In this document: in pieces, positions 1-7,958 of the stretch
Layout: each line of letters begins with the position of its first letter
Numbering within the stretch: the stretch's first letter is position 1
Source of the DNA: an uncultured Acidimicrobiaceae bacterium
GTDB lineage: Bacteria > Actinomycetota > Acidimicrobiia > Spongiisociales > UBA5794
Reading direction: 5' to 3'
Assembly (NCBI GenBank): GCA_947258985.1
Contig: CAMYKI010000026.1
Coordinates: 1 to 35,383, forward strand
Length of the DNA stretch: 35,383 bases
Position numbers and translations under genes: made by a program
Notes under the pieces: generated by a model
What the model saw: the letters and a program-made list of their open reading frames with translations, nothing else
Told to the model about the DNA's origin: nothing
Databases searched by the model: none

Positions 1-81
1 GGCCGTATCTACCGGGGCGCCATCCTCCACACCGGGAGCAAGACCAAGCTGCGCACCGCGTGGCGGACCGCATCCCGGTAG
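1..81 (+). CDS. C-terminal end of an unidentified protein (partial)
   Basis: Frame 1 is open from the window edge and ends at a TAG at 79-81, giving a 26-residue basic tail (begins GRIYRGAIL, ends AWRTASR). Only the C-terminus is visible, so no family can be named. The stop lies 6 bases from the convergent ppc stop, which fits a real gene end in a compact genome. The reading rests on the open frame and its position only. Confidence 0.5.
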   Translation, partial: GRIYRGAILHTGSKTKLRTAWRTASR

Positions 82-87
82 CGCCGG

Positions 88-2850
88 TCAGCCGGTGTTG
101 CGCAGACCCGCGGCGAGGCCGTTAACCGTCAGCAAGAGTGCCCGGCGCAAATCGGGATCTGATTCACCGCCCGCTCTGGATCGTTGCAGCAGCGAAACCT
201 GGAGGTAGCTGATTGGATCGAGGTATACATCCCGAATAGCCAACGTTCGCTGCAGGATCGGATACCGGTCGAGCAGGTTGGCGTCGCCTGTGATCCGAAG
301 TATCTCGGCAACGGTTTGCTCGTATTCGCTACGAATCATCTCGAAAACGTGCCGGTGCTCTGAGGGCACGAGGGAGCTCACGTACTGGGCGGCGACGCCG
401 AGATCCGTCTTCGAGAGCGTCATCTCCACGTTGGAAACAAACGCACGGAAGAACGGCCATTCACGGTACATGAGGTCAAAATCATCGGCCGCACCATTCC
501 GGCGTGCCGCCGCCAGACCGGCGCCGACCCCGTACCAGCCGGGCACCACCTGGCGTGACTGGGTCCAACCGAACACCCATGGGATGGCCCGCAGCCCATC
601 GAGCCCGATGTTGTCGTCTCCCCCACCGGGGCGGCGAGCGGGGCGCGAGCCAATATTGAGCGCAGCCAGTTCCTCAACCGGAGTCGACGTGCGAAAGTAC
701 TGGCCGAGACCTGGGGTCTCGATGAGCCTTCGGTACTCGTCGAAGGCGGCGTTGCTTACCCCGTCCATCACCCGATCCCACCCGGCGAGGACCTCATCCG
801 GTTGGCGCGAGCTGCGATGACGCAGCGACGCTTCGAGCGTCGCGGCAACCTGCACCTCGAGATTGATCGATGCAAGATTGGGGAGCCCGTACTTGTCGGC
901 GATCACTTCGCCCTGCTCGGTGATCTTGATACGTCCGTCGATGGTCCCCCAAGGCTGCGCCATGATCGCCTCACCGGTCGGCCCGCCACCGCGTCCGACG
1001 GTTCCTCCCCTGCCGTGGAAGAGCCGCAGGTCGACTCCGTGCCGGAATGCAGCGTCGCGTAGCTCGCGTGAAGCCCTATAGAGCTCCCATTGCGAGGTTG
1101 CCAGCCCGCCGTGTTTGCTCGAGTCGGAATATCCGAGCATCACTTCTTGGATGTTGCCGCGCAGCTGGACGATCTGTCTGTAGGCGCCTGACGAGAGCAT
1201 CTCGGCGAGGATGCTGCCGGCGTTGCGAACCTCGTCGATCGTCTCGAACAGCGGAACAAACCCGATGTCGGCTATCTCCGAATGCAGATCGATGAGTCCG
1301 GCTTCGCGAGCCAGCACCACGGCGGCGAGTACATCGTCGGCGCCGCGGGTCTCCGAGATGATGTAGCTCTCGATGACTGCGGGACCGAACCGATCGAGGG
1401 AACGCCGGATCCCCCGGAAGGTCTCGAGGGTGCGCTCCGCATCACCGTGCAGCAACACCGCGACGGCGGGCGCCAGCGGACGCCTTCCCGTCAGTTCCCG
1501 GTCGAGTCGTTCGAACCGCTCCTGCCGCTCCAACGCCGCATAATTCTCATCCAGGCGCGAGTAGAGGTCGGCGAGGGTCGCGTGGTGTTTGGTCGCATGC
1601 TCCCTGACATCCATCGTCGCCAGATGAAACCCGAAGGCGACAACCCGTCGCATCAGTCGCCGCAACATCCCGTCGGCGATCAGGCTTCCCCTGGCCGCGT
1701 TGAGCGACCTATACATGATCTCCAACTCGGCAAGCAGCTCGGCCGCGTCGCGGTAATCGAGCCCGGGCTGGTGGGCGGCTCCGTCGCCAATCCTGTCCCG
1801 CGTGTTCAACAACCTCTGGTGAATGAAGGCGCACTTCTGTCGATACGCCTCGCCAGCGGACAGCCTGCTGAACCGTCGGTGAACCTGGGGCAGGTCAGCA
1901 GCATCCCGGGCGAGAGACTCCGTCAACTCCTCGCTGATGGCGACCAGCCGCTCGGACGGGCTCAACTCCCCCGACAGCTCCTCAACCGCAAAGATCAGCC
2001 CGCGCAGGGCATGTTCATGCTGCGCCTCGAGGACCCGGAGTGTCACTGCGGCGGTGACGTTCGGATTGCCATCGCGGTCGCCGCCGACCCAGGTTCCAAA
2101 GTTGAGCGGTTTCGCTCCCCGCGGCAGTTCGGCACCGATCCGACACAACTGATAGTCGAGTTCATCGAGCAGATCGGGGGCGACGTCGCGGAAGATCCCA
2201 TCGAAGTAATCGAGGACCGTACGGGCCTCGTCGATGGGTGTTGGCTTCTCCACACGCAATTCGTCGGTTTGCCAGATCAGATCGATCAACTCGGCGACGT
2301 GCCTCTCCGCCCGAGCTCTGGCAACATCGCTCAGCCGCGGATCGGCCCGCAACTCGATCAGCTGAGCCAATCGGATGATCTTGGTTCGAATCGATCGCCG
2401 TGACGCCTCTGTTGGATGGGCGGTGAACACGGGGCGGACATCAAGCCGATCGACCACATCCTGGATCAGCACCGGATCGACTCCATCTGCCTCGATGCGG
2501 TCGATTGCCCCCGACAGGATTCCCCGGCTGTCGTCACCCTCGATCGCCCGTCCATCGGTGCGAAGCGTTTGCTCGGCGACGTTGGCAAGGTAGAAATAGG
2601 TGGTGAAGGCTCGGACTAGGGAGATGATGGTCGTCAGGTCGAGGCCACCGAGCAGCTCGAGCAGCTCGGCACGGGCCGATTCGCTTTGCCCGTCCCCCTC
2701 CGGGGAACGTACCTGCTTGACCAGACCGCGCACGCGTTCAACCAGGTCGAGCAGCTCGGGGCCCTCCTGACGCACCAGAGTTTGGCCGAGCAGATTGCCG
2801 AGAAGCCGAATCTCGGCCCTTAGCTGGGAACTCGTGGTCTGATCACTCAT
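88..2850 (-). CDS. ppc: Phosphoenolpyruvate carboxylase
   Basis: Cytoplasmic anaplerotic enzyme that carboxylates phosphoenolpyruvate with bicarbonate to oxaloacetate. The 920-residue product has the usual length for bacterial PEPC. The catalytic-histidine motif VFTAHPTEASRR is at about residues 141-152 (His145, corresponding to E. coli His138). The phosphate/bicarbonate-site motifs LGYSDSSKHGG and FHGRGGTVGRGGGPTGEAI follow in the second half, and the chain ends in the short hydrophilic NTG. The frame stays open upstream to 2919, but the ATG at 2850 (MSDQTTSSQL) is preferred because the upstream residues have no family similarity I recognise. It converges on the partial gene at 1-81 and lies 32 bases downstream of the hypothetical gene starting at 3632, so the two may be co-transcribed. 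Identity is very secure. Confidence 0.97.
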   Translation of the reverse strand: MSDQTTSSQLRAEIRLLGNLLGQTLVRQEGPELLDLVERVRGLVKQVRSPEGDGQSESARAELLELLGGLDLTTIISLVRAFTTYFYLANVAEQTLRTDGRAIEGDDSRGILSGAIDRIEADGVDPVLIQDVVDRLDVRPVFTAHPTEASRRSIRTKIIRLAQLIELRADPRLSDVARARAERHVAELIDLIWQTDELRVEKPTPIDEARTVLDYFDGIFRDVAPDLLDELDYQLCRIGAELPRGAKPLNFGTWVGGDRDGNPNVTAAVTLRVLEAQHEHALRGLIFAVEELSGELSPSERLVAISEELTESLARDAADLPQVHRRFSRLSAGEAYRQKCAFIHQRLLNTRDRIGDGAAHQPGLDYRDAAELLAELEIMYRSLNAARGSLIADGMLRRLMRRVVAFGFHLATMDVREHATKHHATLADLYSRLDENYAALERQERFERLDRELTGRRPLAPAVAVLLHGDAERTLETFRGIRRSLDRFGPAVIESYIISETRGADDVLAAVVLAREAGLIDLHSEIADIGFVPLFETIDEVRNAGSILAEMLSSGAYRQIVQLRGNIQEVMLGYSDSSKHGGLATSQWELYRASRELRDAAFRHGVDLRLFHGRGGTVGRGGGPTGEAIMAQPWGTIDGRIKITEQGEVIADKYGLPNLASINLEVQVAATLEASLRHRSSRQPDEVLAGWDRVMDGVSNAAFDEYRRLIETPGLGQYFRTSTPVEELAALNIGSRPARRPGGGDDNIGLDGLRAIPWVFGWTQSRQVVPGWYGVGAGLAAARRNGAADDFDLMYREWPFFRAFVSNVEMTLSKTDLGVAAQYVSSLVPSEHRHVFEMIRSEYEQTVAEILRITGDANLLDRYPILQRTLAIRDVYLDPISYLQVSLLQRSRAGGESDPDLRRALLLTVNGLAAGLRNTG

Positions 2851-2882
2851 CGATGCGAGCGTAGTGTCACGGCGAAGGCCCG

Positions 2883-3632
2883 TCAGTTGGCAAAGGCTAG
2901 GGACTGCACCCGCCCCCACCGACGAGCCATCGACGCATAGAAGGCCCCGGCCTCTTCGAAGTTGCCCAACTCCAGAGCGTGGAGGCTGGCGGCGGTGTCG
3001 GCCGCCGACTCGTCGAGCACCAGATCACCGTCGGTGAACAAGCCGGCGACCCGGTCGTAGTCGAGTTCGAGCATGGAATCAGGTGCGAATCTCTTCAACC
3101 ATGACTCGAGACCTTCGACCTGGCCTACAACGCTCGGATCGAACCCGGCCCCTTCGACTATCTGTACGGCACGCTCGACTCGATCGAGGGCCGCCGACAT
3201 GGATGTTCGGTACCTCACGCTGAGGCCACGATCCGTCTCGTAGATTTCCTTCTCATCGTGGAGAAAGGCGGAAAACCAGCGGATCGGCACATGCCATGCC
3301 GAGGTGAGAATGTGCGATCTCACAGCCGGAGATTGATTTCGCAGACGGGACAGCTCATCGTTTGCCGTCGTCAGCTCCGTCTGCGGAATGAGACCCGCGT
3401 CCGGGAAAGCGTTGTTGAAGGCGAGCATCCCTTCGAGCATCCGAAGCCGGGGCCGACGAGGGCATAGATAGACGCCGTCATCCCACTCAACCGTGAAGGC
3501 ATCATCGCCGATCGGCTCCGTCCACAGGAAGTGTTCATTGCCGAACAGCCGGGTAGACGAGCCGGTGTGCTCCTCATAGCTAGAGGCGCCGTCGTACTTC
3601 ACGTACGACCGGAGATAGGCCGACAGGATCAT
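2883..3632 (-). CDS. Conserved hypothetical protein, 249 aa
   Basis: A soluble, acidic protein of 249 residues without signal peptide or membrane segment. It contains a Trp/Tyr-rich N-terminal half (FLWTEPIGDDAFTVEWDD, then a PRRPRLRML segment) and a helical C-terminal half ending in RVQSLAFAN. I do not recognise a catalytic motif and assign no function. The ATG at 3632 is the first start in the frame; no strong ribosome binding site precedes it. It lies upstream of ppc on the same strand and is divergent from the amino-acid dehydrogenase at 3775, sharing a 142-base intergenic region. Codon use resembles its neighbours, so I treat it as a real gene. Confidence 0.75.
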   Translation of the reverse strand: MILSAYLRSYVKYDGASSYEEHTGSSTRLFGNEHFLWTEPIGDDAFTVEWDDGVYLCPRRPRLRMLEGMLAFNNAFPDAGLIPQTELTTANDELSRLRNQSPAVRSHILTSAWHVPIRWFSAFLHDEKEIYETDRGLSVRYRTSMSAALDRVERAVQIVEGAGFDPSVVGQVEGLESWLKRFAPDSMLELDYDRVAGLFTDGDLVLDESAADTAASLHALELGNFEEAGAFYASMARRWGRVQSLAFAN

Positions 3633-3709
3633 GTCCGGATCCTACCGGTCGGGCAGCAACACTGTCCCCGTATTGCCGATATCCCCCAGCTCAAGCACCC
3701 ATCACCCAC

Positions 3710-3715
3710 TAGAAT
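3710..3715 (+). promoter_or_regulatory. Possible -10 element (TAGAAT) for the amino-acid dehydrogenase operon
   Basis: TAGAAT lies about 60 bases upstream of the TTG start at 3775 in the 142-base divergent intergenic region. No convincing -35 is seen 16-18 bases upstream, so the assignment is weak and based on the hexamer alone. Confidence 0.25.
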
Positions 3716-3774
3716 CCGCCTTGTCCACGGGTTCAGAGTGAGTTTATTGCGCGCTGATTCGAAAGGAGCATCCG

Positions 3775-4851
3775 TTGGGAGTATTCGAGGCGATCGGCTC
3801 CGATACCCACGAAGAGGTCCTCTACGGCCATGATCCGGTATCGGGCTTGAAGACGATCATTGCCATCCACTCGACAGCGCTCGGTCCCGCCCTCGGCGGG
3901 ACTCGGTTTTTTCCATATGCAACCGAGGGAGCGGCGCTGCGCGATGCTCTCCGGCTCGCGAAGGGCATGTCCTACAAGTCTGCTGCCGCCGGAATCGACC
4001 TTGGCGGAGGCAAGGCCGTCATCATCGGCGACCCCCGCACGGTCAAGAGTGAACGGCTACTCAGGGCCTACGGCAGGGTGATCGATTCGCTTGGTGGCCG
4101 ATACATAACCGCAGAGGATGTTGGGGCGACCACTCAGGACATGATCACCATTGCCTCGGAGACCAGGTGGGTCACCGGCCTCCCGGACACATACGGCGGA
4201 TCCGGCGATCCATCGCCCGCCACAGCAAGAGGGGTCGTAGGCGCGATACGTACCGTCGCCACCCGACTGTGGGACAGTGACGATCTGGCCGGCCTCACGG
4301 TTGCCGTTCAGGGAGTGGGCAAAGTCGGTTCGAGTCTGGTTGAGCGGCTGACCAAGGCAGGCGCAAAGACCGTCGTATGTGACGTCAACGATGAAGCGCT
4401 GCAACGGGTCTCGTCGGAACACGGCTCCGTAGTGGTGGGGACCAATGAGATCTTCGATGTCGAGTCTGACATCTTTGCTCCGTGCGCCATGGGTGGAGCC
4501 ATCAACGAGGAAACTGTAGAGCGACTGCGATGCCGGGCCGTGGTCGGATCCGCCAACAACCAGCTCGAGACAGAGTCGATGGCCGACCGTTTGGTTGCCC
4601 GAGGCATCCTCTATGCGCCCGATTTCATCGTCAACGCAGGCGGGATCATCAACATCGCCGACGAGCTCAACGGGTACGACTGGCGCCGGGCTGCCGCTGC
4701 CGTCGACCAGATCGGCGACAACCTGCGTAAGGTTTTCGACAAAGCCGATGAACGAAGCGTAACTTCAAACGTTGCCGCGATAGAGGTTGCGAAGGATCGG
4801 ATCAATGCGATCGGAAGCCTGAAAGTCAAGCGGCGCGGTCACGAGTCGTAG
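3775..4851 (+). CDS. Leu/Val/Phe-type amino-acid dehydrogenase (Glu/Leu/Phe/Val dehydrogenase family)
   Basis: NAD-dependent oxidative deaminase converting a branched-chain (or aromatic) amino acid to its 2-oxoacid plus ammonium. The 358-residue protein has the substrate-binding ALGGTR and the segment MSYKSAAAGIDLGGGKA at about 65-81, placing lysines at positions 68 and 80 as in characterised leucine dehydrogenases. The Rossmann motif VQGVGKVGSS lies in the C-terminal half, followed by ANNQLE and DFIVNAGGI. The start is TTG at 3775, chosen because GAAAGGAG lies 6 bases upstream. The stop is only 11 bases before the E1 gene, so the two form an operon: the 2-oxoacid made here is the natural substrate of E1. 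Leucine, valine or phenylalanine preference cannot be fixed from sequence alone. Confidence 0.9.
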   Translation: MGVFEAIGSDTHEEVLYGHDPVSGLKTIIAIHSTALGPALGGTRFFPYATEGAALRDALRLAKGMSYKSAAAGIDLGGGKAVIIGDPRTVKSERLLRAYGRVIDSLGGRYITAEDVGATTQDMITIASETRWVTGLPDTYGGSGDPSPATARGVVGAIRTVATRLWDSDDLAGLTVAVQGVGKVGSSLVERLTKAGAKTVVCDVNDEALQRVSSEHGSVVVGTNEIFDVESDIFAPCAMGGAINEETVERLRCRAVVGSANNQLETESMADRLVARGILYAPDFIVNAGGIINIADELNGYDWRRAAAAVDQIGDNLRKVFDKADERSVTSNVAAIEVAKDRINAIGSLKVKRRGHES

Positions 4852-4862
4852 GAGGGCACTGC

Positions 4863-6890
4863 ATGTTGGGTTTGGACAACGTACGCGACCACAGCGCGCT
4901 GGGGTTGTCTGACGACCAGCTGGTCGACATGTATCGAACGATGCTGCTCGCCCGCAAACTCGACGAGAGGGTTTGGGCACTCAACCGCCAGGGCAGGGTG
5001 CCGTTTGTCGTCTCGGTAGCCGGACACGAGGGGACGCAGGTTGGTGCGGCCTTTGCCCTCGACTCCGAGACCGACTGGTCACTGCCCTACTACCGCGATG
5101 TCGCGTTCAACCTTGCCATGGGCCTCACTCCGAAGGACATGTTCCTTGCGGTGTTTGCCAAGGATTCGGACCCGGCCAACTCCGGGAGACAAATGCCCAA
5201 CCATTGGAGCGACCCCGATCGGAAGATCTTCTCCCATTCTTCGGTGATCGCCACGCAGTTCCCTCACGCCTGCGGCATCGCCCAACATTTGAAGGCTACG
5301 GGACAACCCGGTGTCGTCATGGTGTCGTCTGGCGAAGGAGCCACTTCCGAGGGGGATTGGCACGAGGCCATGAACTTCGCCGGCGTTCACAAACTGCCGA
5401 TGGTTTTTCTCATCGAGAACAACCTGTATGCCATCTCGGTGCCTGCCGAGCAGGAAGTCGCAGGCGCCGTCGCCGCCCGAGCGGGCGGTTACGGAATTCC
5501 GGGAGTCGAAGTCGATGGCAACGATGTCCTCGCCGTCTACGGCGTAATGGCGGCGGCGGTGCAGCGCGCCAGGTCGGGCGAAGGACCATCCCTCATCGAA
5601 GCAAAGACCTACCGCTACTACGCACATACGTCCGACGATGACGACAAGGTCTACCGCTCTGCGGAAGAAGTGGAGCTGTGGCGGCGCAAGGATCCCATCC
5701 TCGTTCTCAAGCAGTACATGGTGGAGTCACGTTTACTCGACGAAGCCACCGAGGAGAGGATCGAGCGTGAGGTGAGCAACGCAGTTGCTCTGGCCGTGAG
5801 AGAGGCAGACGCCGCGCCGGACGCTATCGACTGGGAAAGCAACGTATACGCGGCACCAATCGAATCACCGGAACCGGCCACCGAGCCGGAGCCGGAACCG
5901 GTCGGAGAATCGGTCAACATGATTACCGCCGTCAACAGGACTCTGCATGAGTTGTTCGCGGAGCACGAGGACGTGGTCATCTTCGGAGAAGACGTGGCCG
6001 ATCCCAAGGGCGGGGTCTTCAAGGCCACCGTCGGATTGACCGACACGTTCGGCGCAAACCGCAGCTTCAACACACCGCTGGCGGAGTCGTTGATCATCGG
6101 GCTCGGTGTGGGTATCGGCGCCGCCGGTGGACGCCCCATCGCCGAGATCCAGTTCGCCGACTTCATCCATCCCGCATTCGATCAGATCGTCTCCGAGCTA
6201 GCCCGCCTCCGTTACCGGACCAACGGGCGTTGGTCGGCGCCGATGGTGATCCGGGTCCCCTACGGCGGCGGTATCAGCGGCTCGCTGTATCACTCGCAGT
6301 CGATAGAGGCGTTCTACACACACGTTCCCGGCCTCAAAGTCGTGGTGCCATCGACCCCCGCCGACTTGAAGGGCTTGCTGTGGTCGGCGGTCGAGGATCC
6401 CGATCCGGTGATGGTGCTGGAACCCAAGAAACTGTACAGACTGGCAACCGGGCCCTTCCCCACGGGACCGTACCGGGTACCGATCGGTCGGGCCGCGGTG
6501 CGCCGCCCCGGTGACGACCTCACCATCATCGCCTACGGCACGATGGCCCACTTTGCGGTTGAGGCGGCCGCCCGGCTGGCCAGGGAGGACATCGACGCCG
6601 CAGTGCTCGATCTGCGTTCGCTGCGACCGCTCGACTGGCCATCGATCGCCAACGCCATCGAGATCAACGGCAAGGTGCTAATCGTCCATGAGGACAACAA
6701 GTTCGGTGGCTTCGGAGCAGAAGTCGCCGCCCAGATCGCCGAGAAGTCCCTCGATTGGCTCGACGCTCCGGTCCGCCGCTACTGCGCCCCCGAAGTGCCC
6801 AACTTCCCATATGCGAGCACCCTCGAGGACCAGGTCTTCCCCTCGGTCGAAGGCATCATCGCCGAAGCCCGCACCCTCGCCGCCTATTAG
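4863..6890 (+). CDS. Single-chain branched-chain 2-oxoacid dehydrogenase E1 (alpha-beta fusion)
   Basis: Thiamine-diphosphate-dependent decarboxylase component of a 2-oxoacid dehydrogenase complex. Residues 1 to about 330 are E1-alpha: the TPP motif runs GEGATSEGD (157-165) to NNLYAIS (186-192), and YAHTSDDDD near 253-261 matches the conserved phosphorylation-loop region. A Pro/Glu-rich linker (331-350, rich in EP repeats) joins it to E1-beta (351-675), with GEDVADPKGGVFKAT, EIQFADFIHPAFDQI and the PYGGG segment. E1-alpha and E1-beta are usually separate genes. Start ATG 4863 has GGAGGG just upstream, overlapping the end of the preceding gene. The neighbouring amino-acid dehydrogenase supports branched-chain substrates; pyruvate or acetoin specificity is a less likely alternative. 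No E2 or E3 gene is in the window. Confidence 0.93.
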   Translation: MLGLDNVRDHSALGLSDDQLVDMYRTMLLARKLDERVWALNRQGRVPFVVSVAGHEGTQVGAAFALDSETDWSLPYYRDVAFNLAMGLTPKDMFLAVFAKDSDPANSGRQMPNHWSDPDRKIFSHSSVIATQFPHACGIAQHLKATGQPGVVMVSSGEGATSEGDWHEAMNFAGVHKLPMVFLIENNLYAISVPAEQEVAGAVAARAGGYGIPGVEVDGNDVLAVYGVMAAAVQRARSGEGPSLIEAKTYRYYAHTSDDDDKVYRSAEEVELWRRKDPILVLKQYMVESRLLDEATEERIEREVSNAVALAVREADAAPDAIDWESNVYAAPIESPEPATEPEPEPVGESVNMITAVNRTLHELFAEHEDVVIFGEDVADPKGGVFKATVGLTDTFGANRSFNTPLAESLIIGLGVGIGAAGGRPIAEIQFADFIHPAFDQIVSELARLRYRTNGRWSAPMVIRVPYGGGISGSLYHSQSIEAFYTHVPGLKVVVPSTPADLKGLLWSAVEDPDPVMVLEPKKLYRLATGPFPTGPYRVPIGRAAVRRPGDDLTIIAYGTMAHFAVEAAARLAREDIDAAVLDLRSLRPLDWPSIANAIEINGKVLIVHEDNKFGGFGAEVAAQIAEKSLDWLDAPVRRYCAPEVPNFPYASTLEDQVFPSVEGIIAEARTLAAY

Positions 6891-6923
6891 ACGCACACCC
6901 GGTCACAAGCGTCCCCCCACCGC

Positions 6924-6969
6924 TTCTTGCGTAACTGGTGCCGAAATACCGGCAGGATCTACGCAAGAA
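6924..6969. repeat. 46-bp palindromic repeat, copy 1
   Basis: Begins TTCTTGCGTA and ends TACGCAAGAA (10-bp perfect outer arms), with an inner TGCCG/CGGCA stem around a 6-base loop. It is nearly identical to the copy at 6994-7039 and starts 34 bases after the E1 stop. It could act as a REP-like element or a terminator-like hairpin; no T-run follows it. Confidence 0.85.
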
Positions 6970-6993
6970 CACAGAAGGACCAGCCCCCTCAGC

Positions 6994-7039
6994 TTCTTGC
7001 GTAGCTGGTGCCGAAATACCGGCAGGGTCTACGCAAGAA
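6994..7039. repeat. 46-bp palindromic repeat, copy 2
   Basis: Second copy, differing from the first at two positions only. One of the changes extends the outer arms to 11 bp (TTCTTGCGTAG/CTACGCAAGAA). The copies lie exactly 70 bases apart in the same orientation, with unrelated spacer sequence, between the E1 stop and the GNAT start. Confidence 0.85.
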
Positions 7040-7080
7040 CGGAGAAGCGGAGGGGATGGCGGGTATCTAATCTCAGAGCA

Positions 7081-7953
7081 ATGGAGCCAAACATCCGCCC
7101 GGCTCGGTCCGGGGACCAGACAGCCATTGCGGCGTTCACCACCGACACGTTCGAGTGGGGGGACTACATCGCCGACGCGTTCGCCGATTGGTTGGGGGAT
7201 GAAGGCAGTTGCGTCCTGGTCGCCACCGACAATGCCGACGCCGCAATAGCAGTCGGCCGGGGTCTCATGCTCTCACCAACCGAGCTCTGGCTGCAGGGCA
7301 TGAGGGTCCATCCGGAATGGCGCAGAAAGGGGGTGGGCTCCGCAGTGGCTCTCGCCCTGATCGACTGGGCAGGCCGCAACGGCGCAGTGGTTGCCCGCCT
7401 GGGTGTCGAAGATTGGAATGCTGCCGCGCGACACCAGGTCGAAGATATCGGGTTTCGCCCGGTCGGTGACTGGGTGGTGGCGGTTAGGCCCATACCGACG
7501 GGAGAACCGGTCACCCCTTCCAACGGTGGCAAGCGGGCGCAGGCAAGGCGCAAGCTGGAGCGGGCTCACTCGGCGGAGGCCATGCCTGCCTGGCTTTCGT
7601 GGCGATCGGGACCGCTCCTCCGCCCGACGCGCGGCCTGCAGAGCTGGCGGTGGCGCTGGTCACGGCTCGACCTCGAATATTTGACCGCGGCCGCCAAGAA
7701 AGGCGAGCTGTGGTCATCCCAGGCGGGATGGGCGATGGCCCGCCGCAACGAGGAGCGCCTTTCCGTCGGCTGGCTGGAATGCGGGCCGGACGATGCTGCC
7801 GACATGATGCGATCGCTCTTGGACCTAAGCGTCGAATCCGGGGTGGAGCGCATCCACATCACGGTCCCCGCCGTCGACTGGCTGCTGACCGCCCTCGAGA
7901 CTGCCCAATTCGAATCGGTCCACCCGATGGTTGTATACGAGATGGGTCTCTGA
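7081..7953 (+). CDS. GNAT-family N-acetyltransferase, 290 aa
   Basis: Predicted acetyl-CoA-dependent acyltransferase of unknown acceptor. The N-terminal domain carries the motif-A acetyl-CoA loop MRVHPEWRRKGVGSAVA (the R-x-x-G-x-G/A signature), preceded by the usual beta strands and followed by LGVEDWNAAARHQVEDIGF. The C-terminal half (about 150-290) may be a second, degenerate GNAT fold, ending in a strand/helix like that of GNAT proteins (IHITVPAVDWLLTALETAQF). The ATG at 7081 (MEPNIRPARSGD) is chosen because the fold begins there; the open frame upstream runs through the palindromic repeats. No Shine-Dalgarno is evident, and TATCTAAT lies about 10-18 bases upstream, so a leaderless transcript is possible. 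It converges on glcF with only 5 bases between stops. Confidence 0.85.
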   Translation: MEPNIRPARSGDQTAIAAFTTDTFEWGDYIADAFADWLGDEGSCVLVATDNADAAIAVGRGLMLSPTELWLQGMRVHPEWRRKGVGSAVALALIDWAGRNGAVVARLGVEDWNAAARHQVEDIGFRPVGDWVVAVRPIPTGEPVTPSNGGKRAQARRKLERAHSAEAMPAWLSWRSGPLLRPTRGLQSWRWRWSRLDLEYLTAAAKKGELWSSQAGWAMARRNEERLSVGWLECGPDDAADMMRSLLDLSVESGVERIHITVPAVDWLLTALETAQFESVHPMVVYEMGL

Positions 7954-7958
7954 CTCGA

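Noticed and set aside
1282-2403. 373-codon open frame on the plus strand opposite ppc
   Set aside because: It is antisense to the well-defined PEP carboxylase, has no recognisable domain, and long antisense frames are expected in GC-rich genes.
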